Below the pieces are notes generated by a model. That model was not told where the DNA came from, searched no databases, and saw only the letters and a program-made list of their open reading frames with translations. Positions 6,913-16,420 of a stretch of DNA of 64,000 nucleotides are shown here, piece after piece. The first letter of the stretch is position 1. Each line of letters starts with the position of its first letter. Source of the stretch: Sinohyriopsis cumingii (Eukaryota > Mollusca > Bivalvia > Unionida > Unionidae); the NCBI GenBank assembly GCA_028554795.2, contig CM068828.1, positions 15,924,814-15,988,813 on the forward strand, written 5' to 3'. Both the position numbers and the translations under genes were made by a program.

Positions 6913-8592
6913 ATGATTGATATTTGGGGACGACCGGTTTCGGCGCTGAAAGAATCCACGGAAACGGCCGCCGCCGACATAAAAAAACTAATTGAGGATG
7001 AAATCGCTGATATGTTAAATTTAATCAGTGTTGACCCAGGCGAAATAGTTGTATTTCAAGACCGCCAGGGTAAATTGAAATCCGGTAATGTGTCACTGAA
7101 TGATGTTTTAACACGACAGCGTGATGCCGCCGAGGACACTATCGCGTTATATACCGGCGACGGACGACTCAAACCGGGTGAACATATATCGGCGGTAACA
7201 TTAGTCAAAGACGGTTTTATAAGGTTGGATAGATCGGTGACCGAACTTGACGCGCAGGTGAAAAAATCTGTCACCGAGGTGAAAAAATCTATCACCGATA
7301 TACAACTCACTACCGCTAGTTTTTTCGGGACCCCGGCGGTAACCGAACCAAATCTTGCAGCAATAATGGGTGCTATTTTGGATTTTGCAACGCTGTCGGG
7401 CCAATTTGTCTCGTTACGGAAAAATGTTAACAGGATCGATGACAACTTTGATAAATTCTTTGGTAAAAAAAATACCAGACCGGATGAGATTACAACAACT
7501 ATAAATGATATCACTGCGTATGGACAGGAAATAAAAACAATCAAACTTGATGTTGCAGAGAACAGAAATGGTGTAGTAGTACATGAGCGGGAAATAGAAA
7601 TAATCGGCGCTAATGTTGCAAGGATCATAAATAATGTAGACTCGCATGGACGGAAAATAGAAACAATCAAAACTGATGTTACAACGATCATAAATAATAT
7701 GGACACGCATACACAAGAAATAGGAATAATCAAAACTGATATTGAAGCGAACAAAAAGAGTGTAGACGCGCATACACAGGAAATAGGAACAATCAAAACT
7801 GATGTTGAAGCGAACAAAAAGGGTGTGGACGCGCATACACAGGAAATAGGAACAATCAAAACCGATATTGAAGCGAACAAAAAAAATGTAGACACGTATT
7901 GGCGGGGAATAGGATTAATCAAAACTGATGTTGCAGCGAACAAAAAAGGTATAGACGTGCATACATATGAAATAGGAACAATCAAACTTGATGTTGCAGC
8001 GAACAAAAAAAGTATGACCGAGAATACACGGGAAATAGAAACAATCAAAACTAATGTTGCAACGAACAAGAATAATATAGACGCGAATTTGCGTAGAATA
8101 GAAATAATCAAAACTGATGTTGAAGCGATTAAAGACGGACTACCGAGAATAACAGAGCAACTCGAAACTAATATTGAAGCGAACAAAAAAAATGTAGACG
8201 CGTATGGAGGGGAAATAAAAACAATCAAAACTGATGTTGAAGCGATTAAGGACAAACTACCTAGAATGACAGAGCAACTCGAAAAAATGAAAACACCTCA
8301 TGGGATCATCGGCAGTGGCGTATACACGGTTCAATACGGATCATTCGATTGGACTCCTACGCGTAATGCAATAGATGTCACCGCAATTGTTAAGGGTATT
8401 TATCGATTGACATTGATTTCGGCGATGCAGTTCAGTATATCATCGCCGAGTTCATCCGGGTTTAACAATACAATATCAACAATCATCGACAAGGATACAA
8501 TCGAACGGTTTATAATTAAAGCCGTTGATAGCAGTCTATTTAGGGCAAACATCACATGGTATGCGGAATTTGTAGTGGATCTAAGTAATTAA
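6913..8592 (+). CDS. Coiled-coil fibre (receptor-binding spike) protein
   Basis: A 559-aa protein. Residues 1-195 form a head with an EIVVFQDRQGKLKSGN segment shared with copy 2. Residues about 196-459 hold roughly a dozen 21-residue repeats of the type IGTIKTDVEANKKGVDAHTQE (unit shown shortened by position: Ile1, Ile4, Val8, Asn11, Val15, His18). Twenty-one is three heptads, and the a/d positions carry Ile/Val with regular Asn layers, as in trimeric coiled coils. Residues 460-559 look like a beta-rich knob. Its position after the protease and before the penton-like gene fits a vertex fibre. The copy-2 relative (15,624-16,414) has the same ends but a different, much shorter middle. Confidence 0.7.
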   Translation: MIDIWGRPVSALKESTETAAADIKKLIEDEIADMLNLISVDPGEIVVFQDRQGKLKSGNVSLNDVLTRQRDAAEDTIALYTGDGRLKPGEHISAVTLVKDGFIRLDRSVTELDAQVKKSVTEVKKSITDIQLTTASFFGTPAVTEPNLAAIMGAILDFATLSGQFVSLRKNVNRIDDNFDKFFGKKNTRPDEITTTINDITAYGQEIKTIKLDVAENRNGVVVHEREIEIIGANVARIINNVDSHGRKIETIKTDVTTIINNMDTHTQEIGIIKTDIEANKKSVDAHTQEIGTIKTDVEANKKGVDAHTQEIGTIKTDIEANKKNVDTYWRGIGLIKTDVAANKKGIDVHTYEIGTIKLDVAANKKSMTENTREIETIKTNVATNKNNIDANLRRIEIIKTDVEAIKDGLPRITEQLETNIEANKKNVDAYGGEIKTIKTDVEAIKDKLPRMTEQLEKMKTPHGIIGSGVYTVQYGSFDWTPTRNAIDVTAIVKGIYRLTLISAMQFSISSPSSSGFNNTISTIIDKDTIERFIIKAVDSSLFRANITWYAEFVVDLSN

Positions 8593-8617
8593 AAACACTA
8601 GCTCTTTTAAAATAAAA

Positions 8618-9154
8618 ATGACCACCAAGGAAATTGAATCAGAGGTATCACCGACGTCACATCAATATCGATTCGATACCGCAAAAGAATTCTCCGCGAA
8701 CTTGAAAACGCTTTCCGAACAATACCGTGCAAAAATAAAAAAATACCGCCGAAAAATAACCGCCATCGACGCGGTCGTGTACTCGGTGTCGGGTATAGTG
8801 GCCGGTACCGGTGTTATTTTATCCACGGTGACCACGATAGCCCCGATCGCTGTTCCAATCGCTGTCTCCGCGATGACAACAGTTGCTGGAGTCGCCAACG
8901 CAATCACTAGGAAGATATCATCGTGTTTTCAGAAAAAACTCAACGAGTATACAGTAAAACATCAAATAGTATCCGACGCATACTCGAAATTATCCGGGTT
9001 GATCTCGTTATCGATTGATAATTTGTTCGTATCCGATGTTGAATTCTCCACGATGGTCCAGTTATATAGCTCCGCGATGTCAAAAATCGAGGATTTTCAA
9101 CTGGAAGCCGAAACCACCTGGTTGTTGAAATTAGACACTAAAGACAACAAATAA
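8618..9154 (+). CDS. Two-segment membrane protein with helical tail
   Basis: A 178-aa protein. Residues 1-47 are helical and basic (QYRAKIKKYRRKI). Residues about 48-95 hold a hydrophobic hairpin (AVVYSVSGIVAGTGVILS and IAPIAVPIAVSAMTTVAGV). A helical C-terminal part contains QKKLNEYTVKHQIVSDAYSKLSGL and a SDVEFSTMVQLYSSAM segment. The same architecture appears in copy 2 (16,421-16,951). Related proteins are common beside penton-like genes in invertebrate Polinton-like elements, as I recall, but no function is established. A membrane or capsid-vertex role is possible. It ends 5 bp before the penton-like gene. Confidence 0.6.
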   Translation: MTTKEIESEVSPTSHQYRFDTAKEFSANLKTLSEQYRAKIKKYRRKITAIDAVVYSVSGIVAGTGVILSTVTTIAPIAVPIAVSAMTTVAGVANAITRKISSCFQKKLNEYTVKHQIVSDAYSKLSGLISLSIDNLFVSDVEFSTMVQLYSSAMSKIEDFQLEAETTWLLKLDTKDNK

Positions 9155-9159
9155 TAATA

Positions 9160-10470
9160 ATGTCGCTGAACCCCGAAGGGTTTCAATTACTTCAGCGGAT
9201 CGCGGAGAACACCACTCCGGTACAAACAAATATGATATCAATAACGTCAACGAAACCCGAATTCAGTGTGAACTTCCCGTCGCCGGTTCCAGTGAAGGAA
9301 ATAGCGCTGGCAAAATTGCGAGTATATCACAGTTGGCCTAATATTCGAGCGGACGCATTTAACGGACAACAACCTAATAACTCGCTGGTTTTTGCACGGA
9401 AAAATAAACCCGATGGGACCCCAGACTGGGAGGAGGTTACAATACCAACTGGGTCATACCAAATAGAGCAAATCAATAAAGAATTTCAACGCAGAATAAA
9501 ATCGATCACAGGAAAGGAATCAAAAATCGCTATTACGGTTCATGAACCGACGTTATCATCGACGATTGAAATAAGCACACCGGGGTATATGGTTGATATT
9601 TATAACAGTTCAATAAGAACCATACTAGGATGGCCTAAGAATCCACCCGCGGATTTGCACACAAATGTGCAATCGTATCATGAGATTAATCCCAGTTATC
9701 TGAATGATTTGTCTATTATAAGAAACACGTTATTACCCAGCGAGTTTATATTTCAAGACAGGAATACCATGCAATGGTTTTTTCCGTATAAGAAAACTCC
9801 TGAATTGTCAGCCAAGGTCACAGTTCGTTTAGATGATATCACTGGTGCGTTTGCCGAGATTAATCGTAATTACCAATCACAACTAGAACAGCTACGGAAA
9901 ACAAAAGCACGAAAACACGTTGAGGTGTTAAATCAACTTATATCAGACATGGAATATATTAATGAGCGAATCGTTAAGACAATATCCGATAGCAGCGATG
10001 ATAATAAACAAAAATTCCTAACCGGGTATAATATCACAGAAGCCGATTTACCCGATTTCAAGTTTCCAGGATACAACGCGCCTGAACTAAGAAAGTCTCT
10101 TAATGATTTTCTCAGTCCATCAACTTATATCCTCAGACACGATAACGGGGATGATGGTATGCATATTGCTCCATACAACGTAAATATCGCATCGGTGATA
10201 GCAATCAATCTAGTGTGTGATGCTATCGAAGGGAGTTACCAGGTGGATACCAAGCAATCAAATCAGGCTCAACAGGGGTACATCCTTTATTCATTTTCAC
10301 CAACAGCCCCTCCGGGATTTTTAATCGTTGAGAGTCCGATTAATCCGGTCTATATGCGATGCCATGATCGGTTTTTAACGAGAATTAATTTTAGACTTAC
10401 CGATCAGTCAAATAACCTAATTGATCTGCAAGAGGAGGAGTTAGTGATCACTCTGTTTGTAAAATCATAG
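9160..10470 (+). CDS. Penton-like (minor jelly-roll) capsid protein
   Basis: A 436-aa protein. The N-terminal part has IPTGSYQIEQINKEFQRRI, a typical phrase of Polinton penton-like proteins, followed by a helical middle insertion (about 225-300). The C-terminal jelly-roll strands include VIAINLVCDAIEGSYQV, APPGFLIVESPINPVYMRC, TRINFRLTDQSNNLIDLQ and the terminal ITLFVKS. The PPG-phi-x-I-V-E-x-P-x-N-x-V-Y and DQ-x-x-N-x-x-D-L patterns match the penton base family of these elements. It would form pentamers at the capsid vertices and hold the fibre. The stop at 10,468-10,470 coincides with the left end of a 16-bp inverted repeat. Copy 2 homologue: 16,890-18,308. Confidence 0.78.
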   Translation: MSLNPEGFQLLQRIAENTTPVQTNMISITSTKPEFSVNFPSPVPVKEIALAKLRVYHSWPNIRADAFNGQQPNNSLVFARKNKPDGTPDWEEVTIPTGSYQIEQINKEFQRRIKSITGKESKIAITVHEPTLSSTIEISTPGYMVDIYNSSIRTILGWPKNPPADLHTNVQSYHEINPSYLNDLSIIRNTLLPSEFIFQDRNTMQWFFPYKKTPELSAKVTVRLDDITGAFAEINRNYQSQLEQLRKTKARKHVEVLNQLISDMEYINERIVKTISDSSDDNKQKFLTGYNITEADLPDFKFPGYNAPELRKSLNDFLSPSTYILRHDNGDDGMHIAPYNVNIASVIAINLVCDAIEGSYQVDTKQSNQAQQGYILYSFSPTAPPGFLIVESPINPVYMRCHDRFLTRINFRLTDQSNNLIDLQEEELVITLFVKS

Positions 10471-10706
10471 CAGCAGAGGGGGCGATGACATCGACGCGGT
10501 CGTCGATGTGCTTACCGGACGCTGACGACACTGGGGATCGGCGCGCAGAAGGTGTTAATTAAACCAAATGACGACGCGACGATCCCCCAACGACGTCGTC
10601 GTTTTTTTTTTACCAGGCGCTGACGACACTAGATCGTTGAGTGCAGAAAGTAATAATTAAGCAAAATAACGATTGGACAAAATGTCCGATTCGCCCCCTC
10701 TGCTGC
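10470..10706. repeat. 237-bp segment bounded by perfect 16-bp inverted repeats, right end of virus copy 1
   Basis: GCAGCAGAGGGGGCGA at 10,470-10,485 is exactly inverted at 10,691-10,706. The left arm begins at the last base of the penton stop codon and the right arm ends where gag homology of the neighbouring Gypsy remnant begins. Inside are a perfect 9-bp hairpin (10,488-10,509) and two diverged direct repeats (about 10,512-10,577 and 10,610-10,676) sharing GGCGCTGACGACACT and a CAGAA-x-GT-AATTAA-type loop. No target-site duplication is obvious. It may be a viral terminal or packaging element, or a small foldback insertion. Confidence 0.5.
10533..10611 (+). terminator. GC-rich hairpin followed by ten T, after the last late gene
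   Basis: GGGGATCGGCGCG (10,533-10,545) pairs with CGCGACGATCCCC (10,575-10,587) with one mismatch. After a short palindrome (ACGACGTCGT) come ten T residues (10,602-10,611). The placement 60-140 bp after the penton stop suggests a late transcription end signal. Whether the transcription machinery of a eukaryotic host or virus would use it is unknown. Confidence 0.35.
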
Positions 10707-11129
10707 TTCTTTATCGTCTTCAAACGGGGGCAATTTTGGACCTCTCAGTTTAACATCATGTTCCCCCTCTTTTTTAGCTTGCAATAGCGCAGAATTTCTT
10801 AGATATTCCTTCTCCCGATTTCTATCTTCCCCTTCTAACTTCTCCCTCTCTGCTTCCCTTTCCCATTCTATCCTTTCCCTCTCAGCCTGTTTCTCTAGTT
10901 CAATCTTACCCTTCTCTAATTCTATCATTTCCTTCTGGGTTTCCCTTTTTTCCCTTTCTAATTCCCTCTCTAATTGTTGTTCCCTTTCAAATTTTTCCCT
11001 CTCTAATTCCCTCTCCTTTAATCTTTGGTCCCTCTCCCGGGCTTGTTCTTCACGAACGAAATTTCTAAGGGACTCCCCCTCATAACCAAATTGTTTCCCC
11101 AGTTCTACCAGTTCTTTCATAGAAGTCAT
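10707..11129 (-). pseudogene. Ty3/Gypsy retrotransposon gag, N-terminal fragment
   Basis: On the minus strand an ORF beginning MTSMKELVELG runs into a long charged coiled coil (ERDQRLKERELEREKFE and similar) and then KLRGPKLPPFEDDKE, the hallmark lead-in to the gag domain of many invertebrate Gypsy elements. Homology stops at 10,707, where the inverted-repeat segment of virus copy 1 begins, so most of gag and all of pol are missing. The reading frame extends upstream to 11,303 but that part is leader sequence. The fragment is continuous with the leader and LTR at 11,130-12,668. Confidence 0.75.
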
Positions 11130-11375
11130 TTCAAAAGTTTGGTGGTGACCAACCTTAAAGTGCAGTTTTAAACAAAACACGTAATTACCACAAACCGTAT
11201 TTTCTTTCACGAAATGCAACAAAAATATTAAATACAAAAAATAAAGTAATATTAGGTATCTACCTAACCTTGGTGCTTTGTCAAACGCATCTGAAACACA
11301 CAAAAAGCATACAAATATAATAAAACAATTTCAGTGCTCTGTTATATCCGAAATGATCCCACTTCTGACACCATT

Positions 11376-12668
11376 TGTAACAAGATAACCGGGTGGGATA
11401 TTTCGGATTAACAACAGAACACGTTTTGACGACACAGATATGGTTTAATGTGGCGATTTATATGAGTAGTGGATTATGAAGATGTGTGCGTATTTATAAT
11501 CCAAATATTGGATCTATTTAACAAAAAACGCACAGTTTCAAAGATGGAAAAAATATACAAATAAATTTAGTTCAGTAACCCTAAAACACAGGATAAATGA
11601 TTTCACAAATGATTCAATAATGGAAAGATGAATATAGTTCACTCAAATAGTAAACGATGTAAGTCTTTACACATAGTAAAAAAATGTATTCGCTCAGGTA
11701 GCGAAATTATGTCACTAAACAAGAACGGATATACAATCTATCCTTCCAGTCCTGAATAATACACTGGGTCTTACTAACCCAAAATTAGCATACAGCTAAA
11801 AATACATGTGTGGAGATGCACTCCGTCACCCGTGCACCATATCCGCTCCACAGCTCCTCCGAATCAATTTCACAACCAATATAGACTCCGGACCCTCGGA
11901 ATACTATGATCACTTGAAACATTAGACCCTCCGGACACTTGAAATATTAGACCCTCCGGACCCCCTGGTCCTTTGACGGCTCTACAGCTGGGTCACCTTA
12001 GTCACTCTTGACATTCCGGACGCTAGACATTAGACGCTCCGGCACCTTAAACGCTCCGGACACACGGACGTTTCTACACTCTGACAACACCGGACACCCC
12101 GGATATTCCTACCATCAAAACTCTCAGCTGAAAATATACCCGATACAGTGTACTACACTTGATACAGACATAACGTAAGGACGTTATACATGGTAAGTTA
12201 AAAAGATTATATTATAATGGCAATTACAAAACAGAGGTTCAATAGTAAACCTAACCCTGCTCGATAAGACAATAGTAAACAACTTTTTTTAAAAAAAACG
12301 TAACTTTACATTACCAATACAAATCCTGCACTACGTCGCAATAAGAATAAAAAATGCACGCATTATGGTATGTAAAGAAAACTGTAACAAACATGCAAAG
12401 GTAAATATGGTACTACACTAGTTATCACTTAAAACCCAAAAATTACCTACCCCTACAGCTGGAGTTGTGCGAATCCTTTTAGCAGGCCGCTTGCTGACAA
12501 AACCATTAGTATTGTAAAGGTCCTTTACATGTAGTAACGTATTTATACCTATAGAATTTTCGTTATTCTTTATCAAAGGCACCTTGCACGTGTGGCACAG
12601 GACGAATCGTACTCACGATTTCGAAATACATAGACCATATTATAATCACCCTCGGGTATCGTTGTACA
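11376..12668 (-). mobile_element. LTR of the truncated Gypsy element (5' LTR, minus strand)
   Basis: The inner edge is TGTAAC at 11,376. Beyond it toward gag lies a sequence that on the minus strand reads TGGTGTCAGAAGTGGGAT, a typical primer-binding-site and leader start for such elements. The outer edge is proposed at 12,668 (TGTACA). The two ends are imperfect 24-bp inverted repeats (TGTAACAAGATAACCGGGTG against TGTACAACGATACCCGAGGG), longer than usual for LTRs. Inside, 11,880-12,080 has short repeats of the type ATTAGACCCTCCGGACACTTG. The leader 11,130-11,375 has no gene. Confidence 0.55.
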
Positions 12669-12732
12669 GAGAAAAAGAAACGAAACCCGAGTACATGTAT
12701 TTAATTAACAACATTTACACCATTCCGTGACA

Positions 12733-12803
12733 GCAGTATCATGGATATTAATGTTTATCGACCTCTCATTGATGAAATCGCGGATGGCTACTACAACGAT
12801 TAA
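12733..12803 (+). pseudogene. Virus copy 2: last codons of the acidic-linker protein
   Basis: ATGGACATTAAT-like sequence here encodes a MDINVYRPLIDEI ending that matches the last 20 residues of the 313-aa protein of copy 1. Everything upstream of it is gone, replaced by the Gypsy LTR after about 65 bp of unassigned sequence. This is the left edge of the inverted structural block of copy 2. Confidence 0.7.
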
Positions 12804-12823
12804 ACAAATAAATAACAAATAAG

Positions 12824-13290
12824 ATGATCATACACAACAACGGTCACCACAGACCTGTAATGGTCAGAGTAGTTAATTCACGATTAACCGTTTATAAAGC
12901 GTATTAAGTAGATGGACTCGGTAATGTTATTCAGGGATTATTGAGAAGGATGGCCCCAAAAGCAGGGCAGATTGCAAAACAATTATCGATGAAAGCTATT
13001 GACGTTATTCATGAAAAGGGCTCTGGTGCTGTCTGTGATGTTGCCGGTAAAGCTTTCATGGCAGTCAAAGACAGACTAACATGATTAATACACAGATCAA
13101 AAGTCAAACCACAACCAGTGAAATTACCATCTATGGAAACCATGCCCGCGGATGTCAGTAAAATAATAAAACTGGCCGCAAATAAAAAAACTATCAGATC
13201 TGGCAAATCAAGTACCTAACGAAGAAATAAACACGAGTTTTATTTCAGGAAGAGGAGTTTCCCAAAGCGGTCTTTGTAGGTCAGCGCGAT
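12824..13290 (+). pseudogene. Virus copy 2: glycine/alanine-rich minor virion protein, broken
   Basis: It begins MIIHNNGH and shares VVNSRL, DGLGN, RMAPK, AKQLSMKAIDVI and MPADVSKII segments with the copy-1 gene at 3982-4461. In-frame stops occur just before the DGLG motif (TAA near 12,905) and after AVKDRLT (TGA near 13,081). A shift in an A-run near 13,185 moves the C-terminus to another frame. It sits 20 bp after the acidic-linker remnant, as in copy 1. Confidence 0.75.
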
Positions 13291-13294
13291 AATC

Positions 13295-14725
13295 ATGTGG
13301 AAACATGGTACCACAATAAGATGCTCAGATGCACAGCTGATACAGCATTCGATATGGATGAACCAGTTCATAAAGATGAATCCATATGTGATTATCAGTT
13401 TTATTCCTATGACACACGTGTACCTAGCACATGAGGAAGAATTGAATTTCAGGTCCATGATACAAGTAGATATTTTCTACCCTCCGAGGCTTTCATTGAA
13501 GTAGAAGGTGAGCTTGTAGCAGATGCTGTTGACAATACACCATACGGCACCGGGGTTATAGTTGGTTTTGTTAATAATGGTATTATAGCATTATTTGACA
13601 GCACCACATATATGATTGATGGAAAAAACACTGAGACAATTCAAAATGATGTTGATGTTGCCACAACAATAATAGGTTAGCAAGATACTCTGACAATTAT
13701 ACAAGATCAATTGGTCCGTCAATGATGTTTTACAAAGATAACTCTAATCATCCTGATCACAGGCAATTTCTTCAAATACAAGTGCCACGAGATACTGCGG
13801 CTGACCCACAACCAGCTGGAATAGCTAGACCTGGCACTGCTTTTTTGATGATACAAAGCACCAATGACAATTACAACCTTGGATTTGCTACGCATAAGAA
13901 CATGTTGAAAGGTGACAGCAGAAGATTTTCATGCGCGATTCCAATGTCACATATCTTTGGATTTTGCAGAAACGTCAGAAAAGTTATTTTTGGAGTGAAA
14001 CACACAATTGTAGTTGTACAAAAAGGTAACGACAATAATGTTATTTGGCGTGCTGATGGAGTTGCTGATAGTAAGGTAAATTTACATAAACATTTACTGT
14101 GAATGCCAGTAATGACTCCATCCATCACTGAAGAGCAACGATTACTTTCTTTTATGAACCCAGGCGGTAAGTCACTGCTGTCATGGCACACAGTGTCCAC
14201 AGATAGAATTCAAAGTAATGTTGCTGGGATTTTTACATGGCAAGTAGCAACTCAGCAAGGTGTTTCCGCACCAAGACACGTATTTATTGTACTGCAAACT
14301 GTTGATTGGTTAAACAGTCAAACTCGCAGTCACATGATATTTGACAACCTTGGAGTTAATGAAGTATCCCTACGAATAAACCGACACCAATAACCATCTG
14401 AGGACGTAATCATGAATTTTGAAAACAATAGTGTTGCATGTGTGATGATTGATTATTGTCATATATGGGACGTGATCAAAATGTCGATACCCGTTTACAA
14501 ATTTCACAGTTGGATTTTACAACACTGTATCCAATCTATTACTTTTCACTGGAGCATTTCGATTTATTTAGGCAATCTGTTGTTGACATACACTTCAGAG
14601 CTAGAGTAAATCCAGGTGGTGTTAACTACAGAGCAATCGCGGTTATACTCAGCGACAAGGCAATGCTACTTGAAGGTGTTGGTGGTCGAATGAGAGTCAT
14701 TGATGCACCATTTGAAAATATGTGA
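13295..14725 (+). pseudogene. Virus copy 2: double-jelly-roll major capsid protein, broken
   Basis: It is collinear with the copy-1 capsid gene over its full length: ADTAFDMDEPV, FLPSEAFIEVEGEL, VGFVNNGIMALFD with the DJR signature (Ile-Ile variant at 13,570-13,600), CAIPMSHIFGFCRNVRKV, PGGKSLLSW, and the C-terminal LLEGVGGRMRVID. Breaks include a TGA near 13,431, a stop and frameshift near 13,677, a TGA at 14,100, a TAA near 14,391, and a frameshift near 14,440. Loss by several independent lesions shows it has long been nonfunctional. Clear divergence from copy 1 indicates a separate integration of a related lineage, not a recent duplication. Confidence 0.85.
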
Positions 14726-14749
14726 TTTAAAAATACAGAATAATCATAA

Positions 14750-15182
14750 ATGTCATCATATCATCATGCTGGTGTCAGTCTGACTCCTGGTCAGATTAAA
14801 AAACTACAATCTGCATCAGTAAAAAAAAACAGGAACCACAATAACACTAAAGCACAGTCAGATTACAGCGGTGAAAACAAGCTGTCCTTGACAGAATGTC
14901 AACTTAAACATTTTAATAAAGCCAAACAATCCAAAACTGGAATACATCTTGAACTTTCTGCCGGTGCTATCAAAGATACTGCAAAGACCGGCGATATATT
15001 TCCACTTCTCGCAACAATACCAGCGCTGATAGCCGCTGCAGCCAGCCATTGCAAAAGCAGCCACATTGGGTGCTGTTGGAACTGCTGCTGGAATGGCATT
15101 AAAAAAAGCAACAGGAAAGGATTTAAGACTTCCAGGAACTCATCAAGGAAAGGGTCTAAGACTTCCAGGAACAATTCATTGA
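14750..15182 (+). pseudogene. Virus copy 2: hydrophobic minor capsid protein, frameshifted
   Basis: An ATG at 14,750 starts a chain with LTPGQIKKLQSAS, a KLSLTECQLKHFNKA segment and FPLLATIPALIAAAA, as in the copy-1 gene at 5943. Frameshifts near 14,826 and 15,045 break it. After the second, the following frame reads through into the protease, giving an artificial fusion. In the original frame the end still encodes two LRLPGT motifs before a TGA at 15,180-15,182. The duplicated C-terminal motif is therefore old and conserved. Confidence 0.75.
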
Positions 15183-15186
15183 TTTT

Positions 15187-15531
15187 ACCGTTGTCAAATT
15201 TTGATTTACTTGATGCTGCTAAGCAACTAAGAATAAAAAACTTTAGAGGTGCTTTTATGCACGATCAATTACCACAGCGACCAAACAACACTGAAACAGG
15301 TATTATTAACCTCGATAACAGCACTGGACCTGGAACACGCTGGGTAGCATATGCGATTAATCCTCGTGGAATTGTTTATTTTGACTCATACGGGTTAGCT
15401 CCACTGCAGGAATTTATCAGCTATGTCGCACCACACAAAATCCCGGTTTGGTATTCAACATTACCAACACAAACATTAACCGATCCACCAATATGCAGCC
15501 ATGAAGCAATTGCTGTACTCGATGCTATATA
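15187..15531 (+). pseudogene. Virus copy 2: adenain-like protease with lost catalytic histidine
   Basis: SNFDLLDAAK, TGIINLD, VYFDSYGLAP and the DPPICSHEA segment with the catalytic cysteine are all present. The catalytic histidine of GTHWVAYAI is arginine here (CGC at about 15,339). No ATG is left in front of SNFDL, and the chain ends early at a TAA at 15,529-15,531. Remnants of the C-terminal residues continue to about 15,600. It is nonfunctional both by substitution and by start loss. Confidence 0.8.
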
Positions 15532-15623
15532 AAAATCAACTTTGCCGCCTCACAAAGTCGTATCTAATTATACAAGTCCACAGTTTGAGAAATCATTGAT
15601 TTAGATCAAGAACGAAGAAAATA

Positions 15624-16414
15624 ATGGTAGATATTTATGGAAGATGCCACGTCGATACTACTAAGAGTAAAATAAATTTCGACGAAATGGATCTGTCAAA
15701 TTACACAACTAAAGACAAACTCACTGATATTATGAACCTGGCTGGAGTTGACCAAGATGAAGTTGTTGTTTTTCAGGATAAATACGTCATTTTAAAAACG
15801 AGTAATATCAAATGGAAAGATATAGTTCGTAGAGTTCTCAGTGCTACCACGGATAACATCCCTATATTTTCAAGTGACAGTAAGATCAGAGACTCAAGTC
15901 ATCAATCGCAGTTATCAGAAATGAAATTGCAAGAAGTGTTGCTAATCGTTTGAAGAATACCAGTGGCACAATGATAGGTGAATTCAGCATGAACGGAAAT
16001 AAAATAGACGTGCTAAGAGATCCAACATCCGACGAAGATGCCATGACGAAAAAATACGTGGACAACGTAGATGGTAAAAAAAACACCAGGAGATGTCATA
16101 AGTGGAATTTCTGATATCGTTAACAAAATTAATCTGATTAAAATCCCTCACAGATTACCAGCATAGTATACACAGTATCATCTGGATTCTCAATGTGATC
16201 ACAGCAAAAAAATACTATCAAACATGCCACAGAAGTCACTACGTATCCCTGGCGTCACTCAAGCGATAAGTTTTCCAGAGTTGTATCTATTGTGTTAAAT
16301 ATCAGAGATGAAGAAACATTTATACTGGAAGCAGCTGATAAGAAATTAACCGCAGCATCTTGCTGGTGGTGTCTGGAATTTGTTGCTAAAATGCCTCAAT
16401 TGGTTACTGTGTAA
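15624..16414 (+). pseudogene. Virus copy 2: fibre protein with a different, short stalk
   Basis: The N-terminus (MVDIYGR, then DEVVVFQDKYVILKTSNI) and the C-terminal strand pattern (FILEAADKKL...WCLEFVAK) match the copy-1 fibre. The middle has no 21-residue coiled-coil repeats. Instead it encodes GEFSMNGNKIDVLRDPT and DEDAMTKKYVDN (about 15,977-16,068), a motif pair I know from phage and viral tail fibres (MNGNKI...L-DP...DA-TKKYVD). Frameshifts near 15,950 and 16,080 and later stops break the gene. The whole is about half the length of the copy-1 gene. Confidence 0.7.
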
Positions 16415-16420
16415 AGTATA

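Noticed and set aside
7056..8255. A 399-residue minus-strand frame opposite the fibre gene
   Set aside because: It mirrors the 63-bp coiled-coil repeat of the fibre; hydrophobic repetitive translation and no counterpart in copy 2.
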